Assembly: GCF_900112355.1 (NCBI RefSeq)
Contig: NZ_FOLM01000013.1
Coordinates: forward strand, 118,768-182,767
Direction of reading: 5' to 3'
DNA length: 64,000 nt
Source of the DNA: Streptomyces aidingensis
GTDB taxonomy: Bacteria > Actinomycetota > Actinomycetes > Streptomycetales > Streptomycetaceae
Each line of letters opens with the position of its first letter. The first letter of the stretch is position 1. A program made the translations under genes and the position numbers. Positions 33,917 to 42,172 of the stretch are shown in pieces. The notes beneath the pieces are model-generated. The model saw only the letters and a list, made by a program, of their open reading frames with translations, did not search any database and was not told the origin of the DNA.

Positions 33917-36724
33917 ATGGCAGTCGGCCCCCACGACGTGACCACCGGGTCCGAAGCGCCCGACGGACTGCTTCCGGGCGGCGGAGCGGACCGGCGGGCC
34001 ATGGTCCGTGCGCCCATCCTGGCGTCCTGGCGGCGCTGCCGCACGCTGGGCGTCGCGGAGGGCACCCCGCCGGACGATCCCCACCGCGCCGTCCCGGACG
34101 GTGACGCCGACAGCCTCGTGCGGGCCGCCCGGCCGGTGCTGGACAGCCTGGAGGAGCGGCTGTCCGGCGTCCGCGTCACCGCGTTCCTCAGCGACGAGCG
34201 GGCCCGGCTGCTGGAACGCCGGGTCGGCATGCCCTTCCTGAACCGCCGGCTCGACGCGCTGCGGCTCGCCCCCGGATTCAGCGCCGCCGAGCAGGCCATC
34301 GGCACCAATGGGATCGGCACCGCCGCCCTGACCCGGCAGCCCGCCTTCGTGCGCGGCCGGGAACACCTCGCCGACTGCCTGAGCGGCCTGTCCTGCGTCG
34401 GCGTCCCCATCCGCGATCCGCTCACCGGCCGGGTGCTGGGCGTGCTCGACCTGAGCTGCGAGCTGGCGGACGCCAACGACCCCCACATGATCGGCGTGGC
34501 GATGCAGGCGGTCCGCGCCATCGGGCAGCGGCTGCTGGACGGCACGACGGCCCGCGAACGGTCTCTGCTGGAGACCTACTGGAAGACCCGCCGCCGGGCG
34601 GCGGCCCGCGGACCGGGCGGCACCCGGGCCCCGCTCGCCGAGCTGCTCGCCCCCCGGGACCTGCGTCTGCTGGAGGAGCGGGCCACCGCGATGATCTCCT
34701 CCGGGCGGGCCGGACCGGCCGAGGTGGCGCTCACCGACGGGCGGACAGCCGTGCTGCTCGGGCGGCCGGTGGAGGACGCCGACGGGATCGCGGGTATTGC
34801 CGTGGAAGCCCTGCTGCCCTCCGGTGACCTGCGGCGCCTGGACACACCGGTGCCCGGCGCCGGGCACCCCGGCCCCGGCGGGCCGCCCCCGCTCCCCGCC
34901 ATGGCAGCCGGCCCGTCCGGCCCCACCGCGCCGCTCCGGGCGGCGGCCGGCCGCCACCCGGCTCCGCCCGCGCCCGCCCCCGCGCCCGGCACGCAGGACG
35001 CCGGCCGGTGGCTGCTGGCCATCGGCGAGCCCGGCGTCGGCAGGCTGGCGCTGCGGGCCCGGCAGCGGCTGGACCTGCTGTTCGACGCCGGCGCCTGCGT
35101 CGGCACCACCCTGGACGTGACCCGGACCGCCGAGGAACTGGCCGGGGTGGTGGTCCCGCAGCTCGCCGACTTCGCCGCGGTGGACCTGCCGGCCGCCGTG
35201 CTGCTCGGCGAGGAGCCGGTACCGGTGGACGGACCGCTGCGCCGCACCGCGGCGCACGGCATCCCCGGCTTCCCCGGCACCTCCGACATGTACCAGGTCG
35301 GCGACCTGATCACGCTGGCCCCGGGGACCCCGCAGGCCCGCGCCCTGGAGAGCGGCAGGCCGGTGCGGGAGGCGGTGCTGGGCGAGGCCGCGGGCTGGAT
35401 CGCCCAGGACCCTCCCCGCACCGGGAAGATCCTGGACGCCGGTGTCCACTCGCTGATCGCGGTGCCCCTGCTGGCCCGCGGCACCACCCTGGGCGTGGTC
35501 AGCTTCTACCGCTCCGAGCGCCCCGAGCCGTTCGAGGAGGACGACCTCGCGCTCGCCGCGGAACTCGTCTCACGCGTCGCCGTGAGCATCGACAACGCCC
35601 GGCGCTTCACCCGCGAGCACGCGGTGGCCCTCGCCCTCCAGCGCAGCCTGCTGCCGCGCGGCCTGCCCGCGCAGCAGGCGGTCGAGGCGGCCCACCGCTA
35701 TCTGCCCGCGCGGTCCGGGGTCGGCGGCGACTGGTTCGACGTCATCCCGCTCTCCGGCAGCCGGGTGGCGCTGGTCGCCGGCGACGTGGTCGGCCACGGC
35801 CTGCCCGCCGCCGCCACCATGGGCCGGCTGCGCACCGCCGTGCAGAACATGTCCGCCCTGGACCTGGCCGTGGACGAGATCCTCACCCAGCTCGACGACC
35901 TGGTCTGCCGTCTCGACCTGGACCGGGAGGAGGGCGAGCACGGCGGCGAGGAGATCGTCGGCGCGAGCTGCCTGTACGCCGTGTACGACCCGGTCACCCA
36001 GCGCTGCACCCTGGGCCGCGCGGGCCATCCGCCGCCCGCCCTGGTCCTCCCGGACGGCACCGTGGAGTTCCCCGAACTGCCCCCGGGCCCGCCCCTGGGG
36101 CTGGGCGGCCAGCCCTTCGAAACCGCCGAGATCGAGGTGCCCGAGGGCAGCTCGCTGGTGCTGTACACCGACGGACTGCTGCAACACCTGGGCCGCCGCG
36201 ACCCCGACCTGGGCCTGGAACGGCTGCGGCGGGCACTCGGCCGGCCCGGCCGCACCCCCGAGCAGACCTGCCGGGACCTGGACGACCTGCTGCCCGGCCA
36301 CCCCGCCGACGACATCGCCCTGCTCGTCGCCCGCGCCCGCGCGCTGGACGCCCGCCATGTCGCCGCCTGGGACCTGCCCGCCGACCCGGCCGTCGTCCCG
36401 CGCGTCCGCGCAGACGTCACCGCCGTGCTGGCCGACTGGGGGCTGGAGGAGCTTCAGTTCCCCACCGAACTGGCCGTCAGCGAGCTGGTGACCAATGCCA
36501 TCCGCCACGGCAGCGAGCCCATCACGCTGCGGCTGCTCCGCGACAGCAAGCTGATCTGCGAGGTCTCGGACGGCAGCAGCACCGCGCCCCACCTGCGCCG
36601 GGCCCGCATCACCGACGAGGGCGGACGCGGACTCTTCCTGGTCGCCCAGCTCACCCAGCGCTGGGGCACCCGCTACACCGGCTCCGGCAAGGTCATCTGG
36701 ACCGAACAGCCCCTCCCCGGGTGA
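33917..36724 (+). CDS. GAF-GAF-SpoIIE (PP2C) phosphatase with C-terminal HATPase domain
   Basis: 935-aa cytoplasmic signalling protein. About 20-190: a GAF region resembling the N-terminus of AcoR/NtrC-type activators (SAAEQAIGTNGIGTAAL, then LSCVGVPIRDPLTGRVLGVLDLSC). About 195-310: a further signalling segment. About 385-560: a GAF domain (AVPLLARGTTLGVVSF). About 575-795: SpoIIE phosphatase with metal motifs GGDWFDV, GDVVGHG, GRAGHPPP, LYTDGLL and DDIALLVAR. About 815-935: serine-kinase-type HATPase (AVSELVTNAIRHG; DEGGRGLFLV). Phosphatase and anti-sigma-like kinase in one chain suggest partner-switching control. The 3' end overlaps the convergent DUF397 gene by 32 nt. Confidence 0.92.
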   Translation: MAVGPHDVTTGSEAPDGLLPGGGADRRAMVRAPILASWRRCRTLGVAEGTPPDDPHRAVPDGDADSLVRAARPVLDSLEERLSGVRVTAFLSDERARLLERRVGMPFLNRRLDALRLAPGFSAAEQAIGTNGIGTAALTRQPAFVRGREHLADCLSGLSCVGVPIRDPLTGRVLGVLDLSCELADANDPHMIGVAMQAVRAIGQRLLDGTTARERSLLETYWKTRRRAAARGPGGTRAPLAELLAPRDLRLLEERATAMISSGRAGPAEVALTDGRTAVLLGRPVEDADGIAGIAVEALLPSGDLRRLDTPVPGAGHPGPGGPPPLPAMAAGPSGPTAPLRAAAGRHPAPPAPAPAPGTQDAGRWLLAIGEPGVGRLALRARQRLDLLFDAGACVGTTLDVTRTAEELAGVVVPQLADFAAVDLPAAVLLGEEPVPVDGPLRRTAAHGIPGFPGTSDMYQVGDLITLAPGTPQARALESGRPVREAVLGEAAGWIAQDPPRTGKILDAGVHSLIAVPLLARGTTLGVVSFYRSERPEPFEEDDLALAAELVSRVAVSIDNARRFTREHAVALALQRSLLPRGLPAQQAVEAAHRYLPARSGVGGDWFDVIPLSGSRVALVAGDVVGHGLPAAATMGRLRTAVQNMSALDLAVDEILTQLDDLVCRLDLDREEGEHGGEEIVGASCLYAVYDPVTQRCTLGRAGHPPPALVLPDGTVEFPELPPGPPLGLGGQPFETAEIEVPEGSSLVLYTDGLLQHLGRRDPDLGLERLRRALGRPGRTPEQTCRDLDDLLPGHPADDIALLVARARALDARHVAAWDLPADPAVVPRVRADVTAVLADWGLEELQFPTELAVSELVTNAIRHGSEPITLRLLRDSKLICEVSDGSSTAPHLRRARITDEGGRGLFLVAQLTQRWGTRYTGSGKVIWTEQPLPG

Positions 36725-36905
36725 GGTGCCCGAGAAAGGCGGCCCAGGCGGAAGCGGGCACCCGGAGCTGCGCGCCCTCCGGCTGCTTGCTGTCCCGCAC
36801 GGGAACCGCCCCGGCTATGCCGTCGCGCACCTCCAGGCAGCTTGGCCCCCCGTTGTCGCTGTAGCTCGACTTCCGCCATTCCTGCCGCAGGTTGCTTGCG
36901 GTCAT
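36693..36905 (-). CDS. DUF397 protein
   Basis: 70-aa actinobacterial DUF397 protein with the diagnostic RKSSYSDNGGPSCLEVRDG and VPVRDSK core. Such proteins occur next to Scr1/WhiJ-type helix-turn-helix regulators, with which they may act like a toxin-antitoxin or partner-switch pair; direct function is unproven. Its ATG overlaps the stop of the regulator gene upstream (ATGA), so the pair is coupled. Its 3' end overlaps the convergent phosphatase gene. Confidence 0.88.
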   Translation of the reverse strand: MTASNLRQEWRKSSYSDNGGPSCLEVRDGIAGAVPVRDSKQPEGAQLRVPASAWAAFLGHLTRGGAVRSR

Positions 36906-37720
36906 GAGAGTCCCCTGAGGTGAGTGTCGATGAGTTCGGCCGACTGCTGTGGGGAGAGTGCCACCGCCCGGAGCAGATCATAGGCGTGGACGGCGGCCGT
37001 GACCTCGCCAGTATCGGGGCTCAGACGCCCCTGGGGGTACCCGTCGATATAGACAACGGTCTCGCCTTCCTGCGGCGTGAGCAGCGTAAAGGGACCGGCG
37101 AGCGCCGGACGTGCCGGAACACTCCGGGGGACGATCTGGACGACGGTTCGCGGGTGCCGCCCCGCCTCCAGCAGATGCCGCAACTGGCGGCGCATCACCT
37201 GCGGCCCGCCGATGTGCCGCATCAGAGCGAACTCGTCGATGATGAACCAGGTGTGCGGCCGTGTCTCCTTGCCGAGGATCTCCTGCCGGGACATGCGGAC
37301 GGCCACCAGCTCCGCCAGGTTGTCCGGCCTGACGGCCGCCAGCATCGCGTGGGCGTACTCCTCCGTCTGCAACAGCCCGGGCAGAACCTGCCCCTCGAAC
37401 GAGCGGATGGCGGTCGCGTCCTGCTCCAGTGCGATGTACGGCAGGAACCAGCGCGGGTAGGCGTAGCGGCGGACCAGGGCGTGGAGGCGGGTGAAGTAGC
37501 GGTCGCTGCCGAAGGCCCGGTCCAGATCGGCGGCGAGTACGTCCGAGGGGACCAGCCGGGCCTTCTCCACCTTGCTGATCATCGACTGCGTCGAGCGCGC
37601 CGCCCTGGCCGTCTGCTCCTGGGTCCAGCCCGCCTTCCTCCGGTGGGCGGCAAGCTGCTCGCCGAAGAACGTGAGCACCGAGTCCTCGGGAACGGCGGTC
37701 TGGTCGAGTTCGATCGTCAT
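36902..37720 (-). CDS. XRE-family helix-turn-helix regulator with DUF5753 (Scr1/WhiJ type)
   Basis: 272-aa regulator. HTH about 18-75 (EQLAAHRRKAGWTQEQTARAARSTQSMISKVE...) and DUF5753 about 90-265 (FEGQVLPGLLQTEEYAHAML; MRRQLRHLLE; YIDGYPQGRL). Start ATG 37720. It is followed by the DUF397 gene with a 4-nt overlap. Streptomyces carry many such pairs, related to the whiJ locus implicated in development. A different small gene is divergent from it. Confidence 0.9.
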   Translation of the reverse strand: MTIELDQTAVPEDSVLTFFGEQLAAHRRKAGWTQEQTARAARSTQSMISKVEKARLVPSDVLAADLDRAFGSDRYFTRLHALVRRYAYPRWFLPYIALEQDATAIRSFEGQVLPGLLQTEEYAHAMLAAVRPDNLAELVAVRMSRQEILGKETRPHTWFIIDEFALMRHIGGPQVMRRQLRHLLEAGRHPRTVVQIVPRSVPARPALAGPFTLLTPQEGETVVYIDGYPQGRLSPDTGEVTAAVHAYDLLRAVALSPQQSAELIDTHLRGLS

Positions 37721-37840
37721 GGGCCTTTCGACTCTCCTTCCCCGGCATGGAATTGAGAGCTTCATACGCTGGCACGTTCCCTGCCGGGGCGTCCGGCCGA
37801 TGAACTGGATGCACCCGAAAGTGGAGGAGGTATCCGGCTC

Positions 37841-38281
37841 ATGAATGTTCCGGCCTGTACGACCGACGGGCACGCGGAGGCGGCCCGGCGGGCGCGTGAT
37901 CTGCTGCTGGACATGTTCGGCGTCGTGGGCGTGGCCGCCCCGGTCCGGCTGGTGGGCGACGCGGGCAGGCTGCGCGTCGACATCGCGCCGCTGGCCGTGG
38001 AGGACGCGGCGGCGGTGGGCAATCTGATGCTCACCGGCGCGATGGCGCACCGCATCACCCTGGAACCGGGCGCGGCCGTCTGGTCCGTGCGCCACGGCCA
38101 GGTCTGCACGGTGACCCGGGTGGACCGCCGCCGGGTCACCCTGCGCTCGGCGCTCACCGGAGAGGAACTGTTCACCGTCCCCAACGACCTGCGCGCCGCC
38201 CACATGTCCGAAATCCTCTGGGCCCAGCAGCGGGCCCAGCAGCGGGACCAGCAGCGGGAGCGGAGACTCAGGGCAGAGTGA
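37841..38281 (+). CDS. Small hypothetical protein divergent from the HTH/DUF397 pair
   Basis: 146-aa soluble protein, start ATG 37841 with a strong RBS (GGAGGAGG). The centre (ITLEPGAAVWSVRHGQVCTVTRVDRRRVTLRSALTGEELFTVPNDL) looks like a small beta-barrel. The C-terminus is Gln/Arg-rich with a short repeat (AQQRAQQRDQQRERR), probably helical. In whiJ-like loci the third, divergent gene often encodes an anti-sigma-like ATPase, but no ATPase motif is present here. Its last 14 nt overlap the convergent flavoprotein gene. Function unknown. Confidence 0.75.
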   Translation: MNVPACTTDGHAEAARRARDLLLDMFGVVGVAAPVRLVGDAGRLRVDIAPLAVEDAAAVGNLMLTGAMAHRITLEPGAAVWSVRHGQVCTVTRVDRRRVTLRSALTGEELFTVPNDLRAAHMSEILWAQQRAQQRDQQRERRLRAE

Positions 38282-39470
38282 GCGGGGTGCTGCCGTGCCT
38301 GGTCCGGAGCAGGTCCCGGCGCTGGGTGTTCTTGATCAGGGACTGGGTACCCAGGGTGACGCCGCCGGGCTTGCGGGCCTCGCCCGCCAGCTGCTTGAGC
38401 GTGCTCTTGCAGACGAACTCCTTGAGCTTCGCCCCGGCACGGCCGCCGACGTAGAGCGGGTTGGCGTGGTCGTTCCTGGAGGCGAACTGGAAGATGCCGC
38501 CGCCCCGGCCCAGGCTGATGCACTGGCCGGCGAAGACCACGTTGACGGGGGCGGGCTGCCTGCCCGCGATCCGGCTGAGCACGGTTTCGGCGGCCTGGGC
38601 GCCGAGCTGCCCGGCGGCCTGGCAGCTCATCCGGAACGGCAGGTCGGACGGTGCGGCGGAGTCGCCGGCCGCAATGATGTGCAGGTCGTCCACGCTGGTC
38701 AGCGTCTCGTCGGTGAGCAGGCGGCCCTCGGCGTCGACGGCCAGCCCGCTGCGGGCGGCCAGGTCCGGCACGCCGAAGCCGGCGGTCCAGACGGTCACCT
38801 CGCTGGGCAGTTCGCGGCCGTCGGCGAGCCGCACCACGTCGCGGGTCACCTCCGTGACCCGGGTGCCGGGACCGTCGACCACGGTCACGCCGAGCCGGGC
38901 CAGCCGCCTGGCGACCGAGCGCCGGCCCCGGGCGTGCAGATAGGGGCCGAGGGGCCCGCCGCAGACCAGGGTGACGGCGCGGCCCTCCTCCGCCAGCTCG
39001 GCGGCGGTCTCCAGGCCGGACGGGCCGGCGCCGACCACCGTCACCGGGGCCGAGGCGGACGCGGCCTCCAGGACCGGCCGCAGCCGTTCCGCCTGCTCCA
39101 GGCTGGCGAGCGGGTAGCTGAACAGGGCGGCTCCGGGCACCTGGGGCTCGGCGCTGCCGCTGCCCACCGCATAGACCAGATAGTCGTAGCCGAGCGTGCC
39201 GCCGTCGGTCAGGGTCACGCTGCGCCCGGCCGCGTCGATCCGGGTCACCGTGTCGACGACCAGCCGGACCCGTTCGGCCAGCACCTGACGGTAGTCGGTG
39301 GTCGCGTCGTAGGAGCCGGCCACCAGTTGGTGCAGGCGGATGCGCTCGACAAAGGCCGGGCGCGTGTTGACCAGGGTCACCCGCACGTCCTCGCGCTGCG
39401 TCAGACGGTTGGCCGCCGTGACCCCGGCGTATCCGCCGCCGACCACGACCACCTCGGTGTTCTCCGCCAT
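38268..39470 (-). CDS. NDH-2-like FAD-dependent pyridine nucleotide-disulfide oxidoreductase
   Basis: 400-aa flavoprotein. FAD-binding GGGYAGVTAANRL near the N-terminus, a second Rossmann motif VVGAGPSGLETAAEL about 155 (NAD(P)H), and the FAD-contact motif IIAAGDSA about 280. It resembles type II NADH dehydrogenases and ferredoxin reductases; no clear membrane anchor is seen. GGAGAAG lies upstream of ATG 39470. Probable electron transfer from NAD(P)H to a quinone or other acceptor; acceptor unknown. Confidence 0.88.
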   Translation of the reverse strand: MAENTEVVVVGGGYAGVTAANRLTQREDVRVTLVNTRPAFVERIRLHQLVAGSYDATTDYRQVLAERVRLVVDTVTRIDAAGRSVTLTDGGTLGYDYLVYAVGSGSAEPQVPGAALFSYPLASLEQAERLRPVLEAASASAPVTVVGAGPSGLETAAELAEEGRAVTLVCGGPLGPYLHARGRRSVARRLARLGVTVVDGPGTRVTEVTRDVVRLADGRELPSEVTVWTAGFGVPDLAARSGLAVDAEGRLLTDETLTSVDDLHIIAAGDSAAPSDLPFRMSCQAAGQLGAQAAETVLSRIAGRQPAPVNVVFAGQCISLGRGGGIFQFASRNDHANPLYVGGRAGAKLKEFVCKSTLKQLAGEARKPGGVTLGTQSLIKNTQRRDLLRTRHGSTPLTLP

Positions 39471-39715
39471 GTTCTTCTCCTCCGTTTCCAGGGGCTCGAC
39501 CACAAGACACCGGAGGAGGGCCCGTTGTGACACGGGCGCGGTGACCGTGAGCCGGCTCACGCCCGGCGGGAGCGGTACGGCCCGGGGCCGGGTGCGGTGG
39601 GTGTTCTCCGGCTGCTCTCCGGTCGCTCTCGTCCCGCTCTCATCGAGGGATGGCGGGGTGGGCGGCGGCTATAGGGTCAGGTCCCGGTTGTTGACCGAAT
39701 CGGGGGAGTCCGGCC

Positions 39716-40093
39716 GTGCATCCTGCTGCTCGTACCTTCCAGGTGCTGTTTCTGCTGGGAGGGCCGGCCATGTTCGTCTATGCCCTCTCGGTCATGGGGT
39801 CCAGCCCGGACACCATGGGCGTCTCCTTCTCCTACCGGTGCACCACCGAGAACGAGGGCACGCCGGAGAGCCCGCGGCAGGAGGAGATATGCAGCTCTCA
39901 GCACGGGTCGTTCGAGTGGCCGGGGGAGTCGCTGGTGGCGGGGCTTTCCGGGATCGGCCTGATGCTGGGCTCGGTGGCCGTGTCGATCGGTTCGCCCCGG
40001 CGGCAGAACGCGGCTGCGCCGGCGGCCTACGCCGCGCCGCAGGGTCCCCCGGCGCCGATGGGCGGGCCGGGGCAGCCGCCGCGGGGCTTCTGA
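39716..40093 (+). CDS. Small membrane protein, unknown
   Basis: 125-aa protein. One hydrophobic segment near the N-terminus (about 9-27), an exposed loop with two Cys and acidic residues (CTTENEGTPESPRQEEIC), a second TM (about 70-90, LVAGLSGIGLMLGSVAVSI), and a Pro/Ala/Gly-rich cytoplasmic tail. GTG 39716 start. The topology suggests two TM helices with a disulfide-closed external loop. No family recognised. Confidence 0.65.
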   Translation: MHPAARTFQVLFLLGGPAMFVYALSVMGSSPDTMGVSFSYRCTTENEGTPESPRQEEICSSQHGSFEWPGESLVAGLSGIGLMLGSVAVSIGSPRRQNAAAPAAYAAPQGPPAPMGGPGQPPRGF

Positions 40094-40127
40094 GCCGGGC
40101 GCGGGCGCTTGGCCACCAGGGGAGTGG

Positions 40128-40625
40128 TCACCAGGTGAGGGTGTAGACGTGCAGGGTGAAGTCGGGGGTGGGCGACCAGTCCCGCTCGGGGGTGCGGGCG
40201 AAGCCCAGGCGCCGGTAGAGACGGTGGGCGGTGTGCATCAGCGGTGAGGTGGACAGCACTATGCCGCGCATGCCGCGGGACTGGGCCCGGCCGATGCAGG
40301 CGCGCACCAGCGCCTCGCCGACACCCCGGCCGCGTGCCGCGGGGGAGACGGCCAGCATGCGGAACTCCGCCTCCTGGGGCCGGGAGATCTCGGCATACGG
40401 GCCCTCGGGGGCGAAGGTGACCGTACCGAGGAGGGCGCCGTCCGCCGGATCGACGGCCACCAGCAGTTCGGCCTCGGCTGCGCGGTGCGGGGTGTCGCGC
40501 AGGGTGGCCAGATAGGGGTCGTCGGTGCCGAAGGTGAGCAGGCCGTCGTCCAGATAGGCGCGGGTGAGCAGATCGGCGGCAGGCAGCAGCTCCTCGGCCA
40601 GGGCCTCGCGGATGGTGATGTCCAT
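40128..40625 (-). CDS. GNAT-family N-acetyltransferase
   Basis: 165-aa GNAT acyltransferase. Acetyl-CoA-binding motif A is visible as MLAVSPAARGRGVGEALV (about residues 92-110), with the C-terminal HRLYRRLGF motif. Cytoplasmic; substrate unknown. Start ATG 40625 (MDITIREA) has no clear RBS; an ATG 18 nt upstream is possible. A 38-bp palindrome lies 53 nt upstream. Confidence 0.85.
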   Translation of the reverse strand: MDITIREALAEELLPAADLLTRAYLDDGLLTFGTDDPYLATLRDTPHRAAEAELLVAVDPADGALLGTVTFAPEGPYAEISRPQEAEFRMLAVSPAARGRGVGEALVRACIGRAQSRGMRGIVLSTSPLMHTAHRLYRRLGFARTPERDWSPTPDFTLHVYTLTW

Positions 40626-41098
40626 GAGGCCATGGTGCGGCATGGCACCGACATCGGGACCTGCCCGCAACGGGGGCGGCCCGCCCCGGCCGGGTATACC
40701 TGGCCGGGGCGGGCCGGAGCGGGCTGGGGAAGGGAGGGCCGCCGGCCGGGCAGGATGCGGGGAGAGGCCGGCGGTCCTCCGGCCCGGCATGTGACCCGTG
40801 CGGCCGGGGTGCGGCCTGAAGCGGCCGGCGGCGGCGGGCATCCCGCCGCATGGTGGCGCGTGCCCGCCCGCCGGCCCACACCGGCACCGCGCCAAGGGAA
40901 CAAGGGGAGGGGAGCGGAGCGAGGGCGGACGGGCATGCCGACGGGGGTTCATGTGCCGCGCCGCTGCCGGACCGGCGTTGTGGCGGCCGGAAGGGGAATC
41001 CAGGGCGGCCCGGGCAGGCCGGCTCCGCGCCGCAGGGCGGTCTCCGGCGGTGCGACGCCCAACGGCCGCCCGGCGGCGGAAACGTCCGCCGGACGGCT
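40626..41098. other. 473-nt intergenic region with a long palindrome
   Basis: No gene supported on either strand. It separates the GNAT gene start from the dasR stop and contains the inverted repeat at 40678-40715. Confidence 0.6.
40678..40715. repeat. 38-bp near-perfect palindrome
   Basis: Perfect 14-bp arms GGCCCGCCCCGGCC (40678-40691) and GGCCGGGGCGGGCC (40702-40715) flank a 10-nt centre (GGGTATACCT) that is itself almost palindromic. It could terminate dasR read-through, form a cruciform, or be a regulatory site for the GNAT gene. Confidence 0.75.
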
Positions 41099-41941
41099 TC
41101 AGCCGCCGGGGCGTTCGAGGTTGGCCACGAACTTGTAGCGGTCGCCGCGGTAGACCGAGCGCACCCACTCCACCGGATCGCCGTTGCTGTCCCGGGAGTG
41201 GCGGGAGAGCATCAGCATGGGCAGTCCGACATCGGTGCCCAGCAGGCCGGCCTCCCGCGGGGTGGCCAGCGAGGTCTCGATGGTCTCCTCGGCGTGCGCC
41301 AGATGGACCCCGTAGACCTCGGCCAGCGCCGTGTACAGCGAGGTGTACTTCACCAGCGAGCGGCGCAGCGCCGGGAAGCGTTCCTGGGACAGATGGGTGG
41401 TCTCGATGGCCATCGGCTCGCCGTTGGCCAGCCGCAGCCGCTCGATGCGCAGCACCCGGCCGCCCTCGGGAATGTCCAGCAGCCGGCTCAGCCGGTCGTC
41501 GGCGGTGATGTAGCCGATCTCCAGAAGCTGTGAGGTGGGCTCCAGGCCCTGCGCGCGCATGTCCTCCGTATAAGAGGTCAACTGGAGCACCTGGGCCACC
41601 TTGGGCTTGGCCACGAAGGTGCCCTTGCCCTGGATGCGCTCCAGCCGGCCCTCCACCACCAGCTCCTGGAGCGCCTGCCGGACGGTGGTGCGGGAGGTGT
41701 CGAACTCCGCGGCCAGCGAGCGCTCCGGCGGCACCGGGGTGCCCGGCGGCATGGTCTCCGTCATGTCCTGGAGGTGCCGCTTGAGCCGGTAGTACTTCGG
41801 TACCCGCGCGGTCCGTGTGCGGTCGCCGTCTCCGCCTGTCGTGCCCTGACCACCTGCGGCGTTGCCGCCGGCGGTGTTGACGACAGCGCTTGCGTCGGTC
41901 ACCTTGGCGCGCCTCCCCGGCTCTTTCCGTGCTGTTGACAC
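41099..41941 (-). CDS. dasR: GntR/HutC-family global regulator DasR
   Basis: 280-aa GntR-family regulator of the HutC subfamily. An N-terminal extension of about 45 low-complexity residues precedes the winged HTH (about 50-115, VPPERSLAAEFDTSRTTVRQALQELVVEGRLERIQGKGTFV) and the UTRA ligand domain (about 120-275). DasR senses glucosamine-6-phosphate (and GlcNAc-6-P) and controls chitin/GlcNAc metabolism and development. It is divergent from dasABC, whose upstream region carries two dre sites. A start about 40 codons downstream would match shorter orthologues, so the true start is uncertain. Confidence 0.95.
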   Translation of the reverse strand: MSTARKEPGRRAKVTDASAVVNTAGGNAAGGQGTTGGDGDRTRTARVPKYYRLKRHLQDMTETMPPGTPVPPERSLAAEFDTSRTTVRQALQELVVEGRLERIQGKGTFVAKPKVAQVLQLTSYTEDMRAQGLEPTSQLLEIGYITADDRLSRLLDIPEGGRVLRIERLRLANGEPMAIETTHLSQERFPALRRSLVKYTSLYTALAEVYGVHLAHAEETIETSLATPREAGLLGTDVGLPMLMLSRHSRDSNGDPVEWVRSVYRGDRYKFVANLERPGG

Positions 41942-42060
41942 CGGCTCCTCCGAATAGTGCGGCTCAATCGTGTCATGGGCCGGAACCCGGGCGCTTCTTC
42001 GCGCAGATGTCGTTCCGGTAACGGACGGAGCCGGTCCCTTGTGCGGCCCTTGACACCCCT

Positions 42061-42076
42061 ACTGGTCTAGTCCAGC
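42061..42076. promoter_or_regulatory. DasR site dre1 upstream of dasA
   Basis: ACTGGTCTAGTCCAGC, close to the dre consensus ACTGGTCTAGACCAGT (2 mismatches). A -35-like TTGACA lies just upstream (42050-42055), so a bound repressor would cover the promoter. Confidence 0.88.
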
Positions 42077-42086
42077 CTGTCATGCA

Positions 42087-42102
42087 ACTGGTCTACACCT
42101 CT
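42087..42102. promoter_or_regulatory. DasR site dre2 upstream of dasA
   Basis: ACTGGTCTACACCTCT, with the left half-site intact and the right half degenerate, 26 nt centre-to-centre from dre1 and about 70 nt upstream of the dasA start. Tandem spacing is near 2.5 helical turns. Confidence 0.82.
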
Positions 42103-42172
42103 TGAGTACACCACTAAAGGCCGTCCCGTGACCAGGCGCAAGGGGGTCCGGCCTCCCCCTGAGGAGGATGAC

